From Saccharopolyspora sp. NFXS83 (GTDB lineage: Bacteria > Actinomycetota > Actinomycetes > Mycobacteriales > Pseudonocardiaceae): a stretch of 64,000 nt of DNA. A program made the translations under genes and the position numbers. The stretch is taken from contig NZ_JAPFGB010000006.1 of NCBI RefSeq assembly GCF_026241095.1, positions 1-64,000 on the forward strand, in the 5' to 3' direction. This document shows positions 42,217-51,205 of this stretch, piece by piece (positions within the stretch are counted from its first letter, which is position 1; every line of letters starts with the position of its first letter). Under the pieces are notes generated by a model. The model saw only the letters and a program-made list of their open reading frames with translations. It did not search any database and was not told the origin of the DNA.

Positions 42217-42917
42217 GCACCGACGTCACCGCGCTGTTCGACCGAGGCGGGCGCGACTACGACGCGCTGGTCGCCGCCAACCCCGGCTACCACCGGGACC
42301 TCGCCCGCTCCGCGCGGCGGCTCGGGATCGCGGGCGGCGGGCAGGGCCTGCGGCTGCTCGACGTCGGCTGCGGGACCGGGGCCTCCACCCGCGCACTGCA
42401 CGAGGTGTTCCCCGACGCGTCCATCACCGCGGTCGACGGATCCGCGCGCATGCTGGCCCGAGCGCGCGAAAAGGCGTGGCCGGCCACGGTGCGCTTCGTG
42501 CACGCCGACGCACGCCGCCTGCCCGAGGCCGGGGTGCGCGGCCCGTTCGACGGGATCCTCGCCGCGTACCTGGTGCGCAACCTTCCCGAGCCGGACGCCG
42601 GGCTGCGGCTGCTGCGCGACCTGCTCCGCCCCGGCGCTCCGCTGGCCGTGCACGACTACTCGCTGCCGCGTCGGAAGGCGGACCGGTTGCTGTGGCACGC
42701 GGTCTGCTGGTCGGTGATCATCCCGGCCGGGCGGTGCGTCACCGGCGACGCCTCGCTGTACCGCTACCTGTGGCGCAGCGTGCTCGATTTCGATTCCCCA
42801 CCTCGCTTCGAGGCGCGGCTGCGGCAGGCGGGGTTCGACCGGGTGCGCCGCGAACCGATGTCCGGTTGGCAGCGCACGCTCACCCACACGTTTCTCGGAG
42901 TCCGTCCCGATGCGTGA
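42213..42917 (+). CDS. SAM-dependent methyltransferase, CrtT-like
   Basis: 234 residues. Class I fold with the SAM motif LRLLDVGCGTGASTRAL, acidic strand end ITAVDGS, and FVHADARRLP; residues after 150 (RRKADRLLWHAVCWSVIIPAGRCVTGDASLYRYLWRSV) resemble carotenoid-cluster methyltransferases. GAGGA lies nine bases before the ATG. It overlaps crtB by four and crtU by eight bases, so the three are translationally linked. Homologues near crtU in streptomycetes are called CrtT; the exact substrate is not settled here. Confidence 0.75.
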   Translation: MSTDVTALFDRGGRDYDALVAANPGYHRDLARSARRLGIAGGGQGLRLLDVGCGTGASTRALHEVFPDASITAVDGSARMLARAREKAWPATVRFVHADARRLPEAGVRGPFDGILAAYLVRNLPEPDAGLRLLRDLLRPGAPLAVHDYSLPRRKADRLLWHAVCWSVIIPAGRCVTGDASLYRYLWRSVLDFDSPPRFEARLRQAGFDRVRREPMSGWQRTLTHTFLGVRPDA

Positions 42918-44427
42918 CCCGCGTGCCGTGCGCCATCCCGGTCATCCCGGCGCGGACCGGCCCGCCACCGCCACGCCCCGCGTCGTCGTGATCGGCGGCG
43001 GCATCGCCGGGCTCTCCGCCGCGGCCTGCCTGCGAGATCGGACCGTGGACGTGGTGCTGCTGGAACGCGAGCACCACCTCGGCGGGCGGGTCGGCGGCTG
43101 GAGCACGACGCTCCGGGACGGCTCCGCGGTGCCGATGAACCGGGGCTTCCACGCCTTCTTCCGCCAGTACTACAACCTGCGCGGCCTGCTGCGCCGCGCG
43201 GACCCGGAGCTCACCGGGCTCGTCGCGCTGCCCGAGTACCCGCTGCTGAGCGCGGACGGCCGCATCGACACCTTCGCCGGGCTGCCGCGGTCCCCGCCGT
43301 GGAACGCGCTGGGCTTCGTCGCGCGCAGCCCCACCTTCCGGTGGCGCGACGTCCTGCGGATGAACCTGCGCGAGGCCGCGACGCTCGCCGACGTGCGCAT
43401 CCCCGGCGGCTACGGGCGGCTCGACGAGATCGACGCCGCCGAGTACCTGCGCCGCATCGGGTTCCCCGAGGCCGCTCGCCACCTGGCGTTCGAAGTGTTC
43501 TCCCGCAGCTTCTTCGCCCCGCCCACCGACCTGTCGGCGGCCGAGCTGGCGCTGATGTTCCACCTGTACTTCCTCGGCTCCAGCGAAGGTCTGCTGTTCG
43601 ACGTTGCCGCGGACTCCTTCCCCGCCGCGCTGTGGGACCCGCTGCGCGACCACCTCGACGAGCGCGGCGTGCGGTTCCGCCTGGGCACCGCCGTGGAGTC
43701 GGTGTCGCACGAGGGGCCGCGCGAGTTCGCGGTGCACCTCGCCGACGGCGGGTCGATCGGTGCGGACGCCGTGGTGCTCGCGACGGACCTCGGCTCGGCG
43801 CAGCGGATCGTGCGGCGCTCCCCCGCGCTGGCACATCGCGATTGGCGGGAGCGGGTCGGGTCGGCGCGCACCGCGCCGCCATTCCTCGTCTCGCGGTTCT
43901 GGCTGGACCGCCCGGTGGCCGGGCACCGGCACGCCTTCCTCGGCACCAGCGGGTTCGGGCCGGTGGACAACATCAGCGTGCTGGAGCGCTACGAGCGCAG
44001 CGCGGCGCGGTGGGCCCGCGAGCACGACGGCTCGGTGGTGGAGGTGCACTGCTACGCGCTGCCCGCCGACGCCACGGTGGACGGGCTGCGGGCGCAGACC
44101 CTCGAACAGCTGCACCGGGTGTACCCGGAGACCGCCGCGGCCCAGGTCGTCGACGAACGGCACGAACTGCGCTCCGACTGCCCGCTGTCCCCGCCCGGCG
44201 GTTTCGGGCTGCGACCGTCGATCAGCACCCCCGAACCGGCGCTGGTGCTCGCCGGGGACCACGTGCGGGTCGATCTGCCGGTGGCGCTGATGGAGCGCGC
44301 CGCGACCAGCGGCATGCTCGCCGCGAACCGGCTGCTGCGCTCGTGGGGACTGCGCGGGCACGACGTGTGGAGCGTGCCCGTTCGCGGTCGCTCCCCGCTG
44401 CTCCGCGCAGCCGCGCGCTGGGCCTGA
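42910..44427 (+). CDS. crtU: CrtU-type carotene desaturase/methyltransferase
   Basis: 505 residues. FAD Rossmann motif RVVVIGGGIAGLSAAACL, EREHHLGGRVGGW, then MNRGFHAFFRQYYNLRGLLRR, FPEAARHLAFEVFSRSFF and ELALMFHLYFLGSSEGLLFDV. These match my recollection of the streptomycete CrtU family, which turns the ionone rings of beta-carotene into aromatic rings (isorenieratene). No C-terminal truncation. Cyclase, desaturase and GGPP synthase genes are not in this window. Confidence 0.75.
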   Translation: MRDPRAVRHPGHPGADRPATATPRVVVIGGGIAGLSAAACLRDRTVDVVLLEREHHLGGRVGGWSTTLRDGSAVPMNRGFHAFFRQYYNLRGLLRRADPELTGLVALPEYPLLSADGRIDTFAGLPRSPPWNALGFVARSPTFRWRDVLRMNLREAATLADVRIPGGYGRLDEIDAAEYLRRIGFPEAARHLAFEVFSRSFFAPPTDLSAAELALMFHLYFLGSSEGLLFDVAADSFPAALWDPLRDHLDERGVRFRLGTAVESVSHEGPREFAVHLADGGSIGADAVVLATDLGSAQRIVRRSPALAHRDWRERVGSARTAPPFLVSRFWLDRPVAGHRHAFLGTSGFGPVDNISVLERYERSAARWAREHDGSVVEVHCYALPADATVDGLRAQTLEQLHRVYPETAAAQVVDERHELRSDCPLSPPGGFGLRPSISTPEPALVLAGDHVRVDLPVALMERAATSGMLAANRLLRSWGLRGHDVWSVPVRGRSPLLRAAARWA

Positions 44428-44522
44428 GCCGGATCGGTCGGGGTGGTCGTCCGCTCGCCCACTTCGTCCGGTCTTCGATCCCTCCCCGCTCCGAGCGGTC
44501 GTTGTTCTTCGAGATCAGAGCA

Positions 44523-44543
44523 TTAATTTCATTCCACACTGAA
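44523..44543 (+). repeat. 21-bp AT-rich motif, copy 2
   Basis: TTAATTTCATT followed by CCACACTGAA; differs from the 11181 copy at one base. A CCGCT-CCG-AGCGG mini-hairpin (44486-44498) lies 24 bases before it, mirroring copy 1. It too lies between convergent genes (crtU and the Rieske gene). Confidence 0.6.
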
Positions 44544-44603
44544 GCCCTAGTGTTCAGGAACATGTCCGGGCGCGGGCAGGTGCTGCTCGGGTCGTGCCGT
44601 GGA

Positions 44604-45602
44604 TCAGGAGTTCGGGCGGGTGCGCAGCCGGTACCTGCGTTCGGCGTAGGCCAGGTCGTCGCGCCACAACCGCAGCGCGGCCCACCGCATCAGTGGCCGA
44701 ACCACGCCCGCCGCCGGCAACGCCGCGCGGAATCCCGGGCGCGCCGAGTGCGCCGCGATCGCTTCGATCACCGCCGTCGTCGGGCGCCCCGCCGAGTTCC
44801 GGCCCAGCGGCGTCGCGTGCGTCTCCACGACGCTGCCCACGCCCTCCCCCGCCACGATGCGCATCACGATCGTGCGCGGTTCCGGGACGCTGAACGTGGC
44901 CCGCACCGGCACCCCGATTCCCCGCGCCAACCGGAACGACACCGCCACCTCGAACTCGTCGTCCTCGTCCGGATCCGGGGTGCGCAGCACGGTCAGGTTC
45001 GCGAACGAGTACGGGTGGAACCACGAGCCGTGCCACGGGTCGAGTCGGTTCGCCACGACGTCCTGCGCCTCGCACTCCCCGATCGCCGTGGCGACCGCGT
45101 GAATGCTCCGACCCGGCGCAGGGCGCCGCGGCAGCACCGGGGCGGACAGCGGCGGCTCACCGCCGACGGCGTCGAGCCGGACCCAGACGAGCACTCCGTC
45201 GTCGTGCGCGGGAAACGCGGGCCACCTCGGAGAGCTCTCGCCCAGGCACATCCCGTGCCAGCGGCACACCAGCCGACCCCGGTGCACCCGCGCCTCGCTC
45301 AGCGGCGCGCCCAAGTGCGGGCAGGCCCCCGGTCCGATGTGGAGCGCTCCGCGCCCGTCCCGCCACGCGACCAGCTCCACCCCCGCCACGGTGCGCCCGA
45401 AGGGTCGGTCGCCGGTGATCTCCAGGCTCCCGGCGAGCACGAACCAGTTCCCCGACGGCCGCTCCAGCGCCCGCCGCAGCGCGGCGTCGATGAGCTCCGG
45501 ACGTGCCTGCCGCCAGGTGCCCTCCTGCTCGGCCCACCGCGGCGCCCTGATCCGGCGCAGCGGCAGGCGTTCGCGGAATGCCCGTCGGTCCTGAGCGGTC
45601 AT
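44604..45602 (-). CDS. Rieske [2Fe-2S] protein of the DUF5914 type
   Basis: 332 residues. The Rieske ligands are in GACPHLGAPL (Cys, His) and LVCRWHGMCLG (Cys, His), about residues 93-118. A C-terminal domain of about 190 residues matches the DUF5914 proteins that accompany crtU in actinomycetes. It probably acts as an oxygenase or electron carrier on an aromatic or keto-carotenoid. Convergent with crtU; the start is ATG 45602 with AAGGGGGGC upstream. Confidence 0.72.
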   Translation of the reverse strand: MTAQDRRAFRERLPLRRIRAPRWAEQEGTWRQARPELIDAALRRALERPSGNWFVLAGSLEITGDRPFGRTVAGVELVAWRDGRGALHIGPGACPHLGAPLSEARVHRGRLVCRWHGMCLGESSPRWPAFPAHDDGVLVWVRLDAVGGEPPLSAPVLPRRPAPGRSIHAVATAIGECEAQDVVANRLDPWHGSWFHPYSFANLTVLRTPDPDEDDEFEVAVSFRLARGIGVPVRATFSVPEPRTIVMRIVAGEGVGSVVETHATPLGRNSAGRPTTAVIEAIAAHSARPGFRAALPAAGVVRPLMRWAALRLWRDDLAYAERRYRLRTRPNS

Positions 45603-45789
45603 GGCGCCCCCCTTCGCTCAGCGGTGCAGAGTAGCCGCGAACGACCGCCGCGAGCCCGCGTCCGATCCGTCAGCGCACCGAGATTCCACCGATCGCGCAG
45701 CCGAAACCCGCCGCATCACGACGAACGGGTGTGCCAGCGCCCGCAACCGGGTAACGCGGAACCGGAACGACCCCGTTGGAGGAGGCCTC

Positions 45790-46125
45790 ATGCCTGCAGG
45801 CGCGAACCGCAAGCAGGAGCGGCAGTACGAGCACATCAAGTCCAACGCCGAGCAGCACGGCAGCAGCGAACGCCGGGCGAAGGAGATCGCGGCCCGGACC
45901 GTGAACAAGGAGCGGGCCCAGCAGGGCCAGGCGAAGCAGCGCAGCAGGACGTCGGTCCACGACATCTCACCGGAACGCCGCGGCGGGCTGCGCTCCGGCA
46001 ACCGCACCGGGCCCCTCGGGCGGACGAAGGCCCAGCTGTACCAGGACGCGCGGCGGGCCGGGATCGACGGCCGCTCGAAGATGAGCAAGGCCGAACTGGA
46101 ACGAGCGCTGTCGTCGCGGAGCTGA
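45790..46125 (+). CDS. Small basic Rho_N-like protein
   Basis: 111 residues. Starts at ATG 45790, four bases after GGAGGAGG. The first half is a charged helix (RKQERQYEHIKSNAEQHGSSERRAKEIAARTVNKERA); the second ends LGRTKAQLYQDARRAGIDGRSKMSKAELERAL, a Rho_N/SAP-like motif also seen at the end of Ku in this window. Related proteins are usually labelled 'plasmid stabilization protein', a name with little evidence. Probably a nucleic-acid binder. Confidence 0.75.
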   Translation: MPAGANRKQERQYEHIKSNAEQHGSSERRAKEIAARTVNKERAQQGQAKQRSRTSVHDISPERRGGLRSGNRTGPLGRTKAQLYQDARRAGIDGRSKMSKAELERALSSRS

Positions 46126-46141
46126 GCGTTCCCGCGTTGCC

Positions 46142-46207
46142 GAGTGGCGGGACCTCGGCCGGTTCCTCGACTGATCCCCGCGTCTCCCCGAGGAATCGAC
46201 TGGGAAC
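46142..46207 (+). repeat. Degenerate relative of the hairpin repeat (copy E)
   Basis: GAGTGGCGGGACCTC resembles the repeat's lead-in, followed by TTCCTCG and CGAGGAA arms 19 bases apart and GGGAACTCG. The outer part of the stem no longer pairs. Similar position, between a gene end and a gap. Confidence 0.3.
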
Positions 46208-46262
46208 TCGTTGAGCCGCCGGTGCCGCGCGTGGTCGCGCCGGAACGGAGGACCCGGCCGGA

Positions 46263-46706
46263 TCAGTCGCGGTGGTCGGCCTCTTCCGCGATGGCGGCTG
46301 CGGCGGCTTTGGCGCAGTTGCCCAGGTCTTCGGCCGCCGCCGCGGCTTGGTCCAGCGCCACGTGGGCTTCGCTCGGACGGGCGGTGCCCGGAGTGGCGTA
46401 GCGGTGCGCGAGGCCGTCGAGCACCAGCGCGAGGCGGTGGCCGCGGACCGCGACGTCGAGCAACGCGTCCCGCGCCGAGAGGTCCGCGGGCTCGGTGGCG
46501 GGTTCGGTGCGGGCGCCCGGAATGGCGGTCGCCTCGCCCGTGCGCCGCGCGCCGTCGAGCGCGCCACCGATCTCCTCGCGAGCCCGGACCGCGTCGTCGA
46601 CCGCCGCGCCGGTCGATCTCGGACGCCGTGCGGGTCCCGGTTCGCCCCCGCCGGGTCGTCCGGAGTTCCGGTCCCCTTCTCCTCCTGCGGCGTTGCCTGT
46701 GCTCAT
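46263..46706 (-). CDS. Hypothetical protein (147 aa)
   Basis: Starts at ATG 46706 (MSTGNAAGGEGD) with GGGGGA nine bases upstream. A disordered, Gly/Arg/Pro-rich first half is followed by an Ala-rich helical second half (HVALDQAAAAAEDLGNCAKAAAAAIAEEA). I recognise no family. The direct repeat TGACCGGTT (46766-46774 and 46784-46792) lies 60-85 bases upstream and may be a regulator site. Confidence 0.55.
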   Translation of the reverse strand: MSTGNAAGGEGDRNSGRPGGGEPGPARRPRSTGAAVDDAVRAREEIGGALDGARRTGEATAIPGARTEPATEPADLSARDALLDVAVRGHRLALVLDGLAHRYATPGTARPSEAHVALDQAAAAAEDLGNCAKAAAAAIAEEADHRD

Positions 46707-46914
46707 CTGTGCCGTCCCCCCGAGCGATCGCGTGCGGACTTCGCCGACGATCACCCCATCGTGCTTGACCGGTTCAGCACACCTGACCGGTTGCGCGAGG
46801 ATTACCCGGATCGGGGGAACGACACACGTGCCGCGGAGGGCACGACGGTGCGGCGAGCACGCCGAAGCGCACTCGCCGCACCTTCCGGATCACGCCCGCA
46901 ACGCGGGAGCCGGA

Positions 46915-48084
46915 TCATGGAGCCTGCACGAGACCCGCGCCGATGTCGGTCGACGCGAGCGGGAGCCGCCGCGCGCTCTGCGCGAGGCGGGCCCACAGTC
47001 CCCAGGCCCGCTCCTGGTGCTGCTGGGCCAGCAGCGCGGCGACGCCGGCGACGTGCGGAGTCGCCATGCTGGTGCCGCTGATCTTGCGGTAGCGCTCCTG
47101 GCCCGGCCAGCTGGAGTACACGTCGACCCCGGGTCCGACCACGTCGACCTGCCCGATCTGGTCGACCGTGCCGGAGGAGAAGTCGGCGATGGCGCCCTGC
47201 TCGTCCACGGCCCCCACGGCGAGGATCGACGGGCAGTTCGCCGGGTGGCCCACCGGCGCGATGCTCCCGGCGGAGCGCTGGCTCTCGTTGCCGGCCGCGG
47301 CGACGATCAGGGTGCCGCGCTGGATCGCTCGTTGCGCGACCCGCTCGAACGCGTCGGAGAACGGCTGGCCCGGCTGGGTCGCCGCGCCCAGCGACATCGA
47401 CACGACCGAACATCCGTTGGAGATGGCCCACTGGATGCCGGAGAGGATTCCGCTGTCCCCGCCGGAACCGTCGTCGCCGAGCACCTTGCCCGCGTAGATC
47501 GAGGCTTCGGACGCGATGCCGTAGCCCGGACCGGACTGGGTGCCGCGCGGCCCGCACGCGGTGCCGATGCAGTGCGTCCCGTGGCCGTGGCCGTCCTGGA
47601 CGTCCTGGCCGTCCACGAAGGACGCGGTGACGACGTCGCGGCCCGCGAAGTCGGGGTGCGCCTGGTCGAACCCGGTGTCGAGCACGGCCACCCGGATCCC
47701 GGCCCCGGTGGGGGCGCTGCGGTCGGCGCGGACGGCCCGCAGGCCCCAGGTGACCTCGCCGTCGGCGGGCGGCTGCGGTGATCCGATGGCGAACACCTTG
47801 CGCTCGGCCTCGATGGCCGCCAGCGGCGTGCCGCGTTCGCGCACGGAGTTCTGCAGCGCGGCGATCTGGTCCTCGGCGGCGTCGATGAGGGCGACGCCGA
47901 GTTCGTGCAGGACGACGCCTCCCGCGCCGCTGAAGAGTTCGCCTGGTCCGGCACCGGCCGCGTCGGCGGTGCTGGCGGTGCGGATCCCGGCGAGCCGGGT
48001 GAGTTCCCGGGCGCCGAGCACGGTCGCGTCGTCCTCCAGCAGGACCAGATAGCGCCCCGTGGTTCCGTTCGCGGCTGTCGTCAT
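46915..48084 (-). CDS. Subtilisin-like S8 serine protease
   Basis: 389 residues. Catalytic triad Asp136 (AVLDTGFD), His168 (HGHGTHC), Ser339 (SGTSMATPH); the oxyanion Asn266 is in AAAGNES. There is no signal peptide: the chain begins MTTAANGTTGRYLVLLED, and an N-terminal domain of about 100 residues could be an inhibitor-like propeptide. It is either intracellular or exported by an unusual route. ATG 48084 has AAGGGGG six bases upstream; the longer frame to 48138 lacks one. Confidence 0.9.
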   Translation of the reverse strand: MTTAANGTTGRYLVLLEDDATVLGARELTRLAGIRTASTADAAGAGPGELFSGAGGVVLHELGVALIDAAEDQIAALQNSVRERGTPLAAIEAERKVFAIGSPQPPADGEVTWGLRAVRADRSAPTGAGIRVAVLDTGFDQAHPDFAGRDVVTASFVDGQDVQDGHGHGTHCIGTACGPRGTQSGPGYGIASEASIYAGKVLGDDGSGGDSGILSGIQWAISNGCSVVSMSLGAATQPGQPFSDAFERVAQRAIQRGTLIVAAAGNESQRSAGSIAPVGHPANCPSILAVGAVDEQGAIADFSSGTVDQIGQVDVVGPGVDVYSSWPGQERYRKISGTSMATPHVAGVAALLAQQHQERAWGLWARLAQSARRLPLASTDIGAGLVQAP

Positions 48085-48447
48085 GATCGCCCCCTTGCTC
48101 TCGGTGAAACGTGCCCCATGAGGTAACCCCCGCCACACCCGTCACGGCAAGACGCCGGTCGTGTGTGGATCAGCAGCCGAATTTCCCTTTATCGAGCGGA
48201 AAATCGCACCCTTCCACCGTGCCGAGTGACCCCTGATCGGCGCCTCGGACACGGAGAGTTCCGTTCCTGCTCGATCACGTTCCGTTCGCTGCGACCCGGT
48301 GAGCCCGCGACTGTCCGCCGCCGGACGGGTGAATCGGGGGTTCCGGCCGACGAGCCGTTCATCGCACACTGGAGGAACCGGGTCACCGGAGTGCGAAGCC
48401 GTCCTTCCGCCGCCGAGCGCGACGGACCACACCAGCCGAGGTGGCGC
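48085..48447. other. Divergent promoter region, no gene
   Basis: 363 bases between the protease and uspA starts. It has an A/T-rich patch (AATTTCCCTTTATCGAGCGG around 48180-48200) but no convincing -35/-10 pair. No frame shows coding character. Confidence 0.4.
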
Positions 48448-48873
48448 ATGGGCAGCACGACCGAGAACGTGATCATCGTGGGAGTCGACGGTTCCGAGCC
48501 GTCCCGCGCGGCGCTGCGCTGGGCGTTGCGGCAGGCCGAGCTCACCGGCGCCACCGTGCGCGCGGTGGTGGCCTGGGAGTACCCGGCGTTCTACAGCTGG
48601 GAGGGCGGCCCGATGCCGCCGGACGACTTCCAGGACGCCGCGCAGCGCAACATGAACGACGCCGTGGACGTGGTCACCGGCGGCGGCGCCGGAGTGGAAC
48701 GCGTGGTGGCGCACGGGCACTCGGCGCAGGCGCTGCTGGAAGCCGCCGACGGCGCCCAGCTGCTGGTGGTCGGCAGCCGGGGGCACGGGGGCTTCTACCG
48801 CACGTTGCTGGGTTCGGTGAGCCAGCGGTGCGCGGTGCACGCCAAGTGCCCGGTGGTCATCGTCCGCGAGTGA
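48448..48873 (+). CDS. Universal stress protein (UspA family)
   Basis: 141 residues, single Usp domain: VIIVGVDGSEPSRAALRWALRQAELTGA at the start and the ATP-binding GSRGHGGFYRTLLGSVSQ near the end. ATP-binding type, cytoplasmic, expected in stress or stationary phase. ATG 48448 has GAGGTGG three bases upstream. Confidence 0.88.
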   Translation: MGSTTENVIIVGVDGSEPSRAALRWALRQAELTGATVRAVVAWEYPAFYSWEGGPMPPDDFQDAAQRNMNDAVDVVTGGGAGVERVVAHGHSAQALLEAADGAQLLVVGSRGHGGFYRTLLGSVSQRCAVHAKCPVVIVRE

Positions 48874-48934
48874 GCGCGCGGGGCGCGGCGAATTCGATGT
48901 CGCCGACGGCGCGCGGCGACTAGCGTCGTCGCCC

Positions 48935-49927
48935 GTGAGCGACGAGAAGATCTTGGTCACCGGAAGCGCCGGACACCTCGGGGAGGCGCTGGTCCGCAGC
49001 GTCCGCGCCGAAGGCCGCGAGGTCGTCGGGCTCGACGTCCTGGAGTCGCGGTTCACCACCGTCACCGGGTCGATCACCGACCGGGAGGTGCTGCGCCGCT
49101 GCCTGGACGGCGTGACGGGCGTGCTGCACGCCGCGACGCTGCACAAACCGCACGTGAGCTCGCACGACCGGCAGGCGTTCGTGGACACCAACGTCTCCGG
49201 AACCCTGGCGCTGCTGGAGGAATCGGCCGCGGCCGGGGTGCGCGGCTTCGTGTTCACCAGCAGCACCAGCGCGTTCGGCCGCGCTCTCACGCCCGCGGCG
49301 GACGAGCCCGCCGCGTGGATCACCGAGGACGTGGCTCCGGTGCCGCGCAACATCTACGGCGTCACCAAGATCGCCGCCGAGCAGGTGTGCGAGCTGGTCC
49401 ACCGCGACCTGGGGCTGCCGGTGGTGGTGCTGCGGACCTCGCGGTTCTTCCCGGAGGACGACGACCGGGACGAGGTGCGCGCCGCCTACGACGGGCTCAA
49501 CACGAAGGTGAACGAGTTCCTGTACCGGCGGGTCGAGCTGCAGGACGCGGTGGACGCGCACCGCCTCGCGCTGGCGCGGGCGCCGCAGCTCGGGTTCGGG
49601 CGCTACATCGTCAGCGCCACTCCCCCGTTCGCGCGGGAGGATCTGGCTCAGCTGCGGTCCGACGCGCCCGCCGTGGTGCGGCGGCTGTTCCCGGACCACG
49701 TGGCGGAGTTCGACCGCCGCGGCTGGCGCATGTTCCCCGGCCTGGACCGGGTGTACGTCAACGACCGCGCCCGCGCCGACCTCGGCTGGACTCCCCGGTT
49801 CGACTTCCGGCACGTGCTGGACCTGGTGCGCGCCGACGAGGACATCCGCAGCCCGCTGGCCCGCGCCGTCGGCGCCAAGGGGTACCACCGGCACCCGCAC
49901 GGGGTGTACACGACTCGTTCCCGGTGA
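48935..49927 (+). CDS. NAD-dependent epimerase/dehydratase family protein
   Basis: 330 residues, extended SDR. Rossmann VTGSAGHLGEALV near the N-terminus, STSAFG, and catalytic YGVTK. The sequence FFPEDDDRDEVRAAYDGLNTKVNEFLYRRVELQDAVDAH is typical of a sugar-epimerase-like actinobacterial group. GTG 48935 follows a -10-like TAGCGT (48921-48926) by eight bases, suggesting a leaderless message. Substrate unknown. Confidence 0.83.
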   Translation: MSDEKILVTGSAGHLGEALVRSVRAEGREVVGLDVLESRFTTVTGSITDREVLRRCLDGVTGVLHAATLHKPHVSSHDRQAFVDTNVSGTLALLEESAAAGVRGFVFTSSTSAFGRALTPAADEPAAWITEDVAPVPRNIYGVTKIAAEQVCELVHRDLGLPVVVLRTSRFFPEDDDRDEVRAAYDGLNTKVNEFLYRRVELQDAVDAHRLALARAPQLGFGRYIVSATPPFAREDLAQLRSDAPAVVRRLFPDHVAEFDRRGWRMFPGLDRVYVNDRARADLGWTPRFDFRHVLDLVRADEDIRSPLARAVGAKGYHRHPHGVYTTRSR

Positions 49928-49934
49928 CGTCCCG

Positions 49935-51014
49935 TCACAGCCCTTTGAAGGGGTGGGCGGTGGCGAGCAGCACCGCGGTCTCGCCGGGAGCGATGCGGTC
50001 GTGCAACGAGCGCAGTGCGGGCAGCACGATCGCGCTGGCGCCTTCGAGCAGGATCCCGTTGCGGGCCAAGCCGATCCGGGCCTGCTCGACCCCGGTGTCG
50101 ACGACGACCGCAACGCCCCCGGTGTCCTCCAGGACGCGCAGGGCCTGCAGCGTCGTGGAGTCGCCACCGATGGACGGCGTCGCCGCGGCGTCGCCCGCGA
50201 AGGAGTCGTGCACGCCCGCCCCGGCGAGCACCGCGCGCAGGCGCGGGAACGGTTCGACCAGGTGGATGCGCGGGCAGGGCCGACCGTGGCGCCGCGCCAT
50301 CTCGCGCAGCCCGAGGTAGGTGCCGTAGGCGAGGTCGCCGCGCGCGGTGGGCAGCAGCACGTGGTCCGGGACCCGCCCCAGCACCTCGACGATCTCCCAC
50401 CCGATCGGCCGCATCGCGTCGACGCCGTAGGGGCTGCTGCCCACGACGGGACGCGCGTAGTTCGTCACCGGCAACCGCACCGGGTCGGCGCCGTGGTCAC
50501 GCACGAATTCCCAGCGCTGCTCGGCGGTGTCGAACACGTGCAGCCGGGCGCCGGTGTCGCGCACCGCGTCGCTGATCGCGGTGGGCACGTCACGGGTGAC
50601 CGCGAGGTCGCAGCCGAGTCCGTAGGCGGCGGCGTAGGCGGCCAGCGACACGGCCGCGTTGCCGGAGGACGCCGCCACCACCGACTCGTACCCGGCCGCG
50701 GCGGCGCGGCCCACCGCTCCCCAGCTGAAGCGGTCCTTGTGCGAGCCGGTGGGGTTGGCCGACTCGTTCTTGACCCACACCTCGACGCCGTCCGGGGCGA
50801 GCCCGGCGGGCAGCGGGAACAGCGGGGTACCGCCCTCGCCGAGGGTCCGCGCCCCGTTCAGCGCGAGTTCCCCGACCGGGTCGCCGTCGTAGCGGCAGCG
50901 CAGGTTCGCCGGGGAGCCCTGCTCCAGGCAGCGCGGGCAGCCCGCGGTGTGGTCGGCCACCGGGTACGCCCGCCCGCAGCGCAGGCACACGAGGTCGGTG
51001 AGGCGGTCGTTCAT
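49935..51014 (-). CDS. Threonine-synthase-like PLP enzyme
   Basis: 359 residues. A zinc-ribbon start (CLRCG...CPRC) precedes a fold-type II PLP domain: NESANPTGSHKDRFSWG with the Schiff-base Lys, AASSGNAAVSLAAYAAAYG for phosphate, and LPTARGDLAYGTYLG. Threonine synthases have this ribbon; an uncharacterised beta-elimination or racemase-like enzyme is also possible. ATG 51014 has GAGG five bases upstream; ATG 51059 is an alternative. Confidence 0.75.
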   Translation of the reverse strand: MNDRLTDLVCLRCGRAYPVADHTAGCPRCLEQGSPANLRCRYDGDPVGELALNGARTLGEGGTPLFPLPAGLAPDGVEVWVKNESANPTGSHKDRFSWGAVGRAAAAGYESVVAASSGNAAVSLAAYAAAYGLGCDLAVTRDVPTAISDAVRDTGARLHVFDTAEQRWEFVRDHGADPVRLPVTNYARPVVGSSPYGVDAMRPIGWEIVEVLGRVPDHVLLPTARGDLAYGTYLGLREMARRHGRPCPRIHLVEPFPRLRAVLAGAGVHDSFAGDAAATPSIGGDSTTLQALRVLEDTGGVAVVVDTGVEQARIGLARNGILLEGASAIVLPALRSLHDRIAPGETAVLLATAHPFKGL

Positions 51015-51160
51015 GACGACCTCGGGGGCGGGGGTCCCCGCAGGGACTGCGTGGGGCATGCGCGGGCTCACGATCGGTAGGGCGGGTCGAGGGGCTCCCG
51101 CACACCTTAGGAGCCCGGTCGTCGGCGCGTTCCCGCCGACGCGTCGCTCCTGCCCCGCTC

Positions 51161-51199
51161 GGTCCGCGACCCGGCCGCACCCCGGCCGGGTCGCGGACC
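51161..51199 (-). terminator. Terminator after arylsulfotransferase gene
   Basis: GGTCCGCGACCCGGCC and its complement pair perfectly over 16 bases with a seven-base loop, directly downstream of the minus-strand stop at 51206. Confidence 0.85.
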
Positions 51200-51205
51200 G
51201 CGGCG

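Noticed and set aside
46766-46792. Direct repeat TGACCGGTT as a CRISPR or iteron start
   Set aside because: Only two nine-base units; at most a regulator site.
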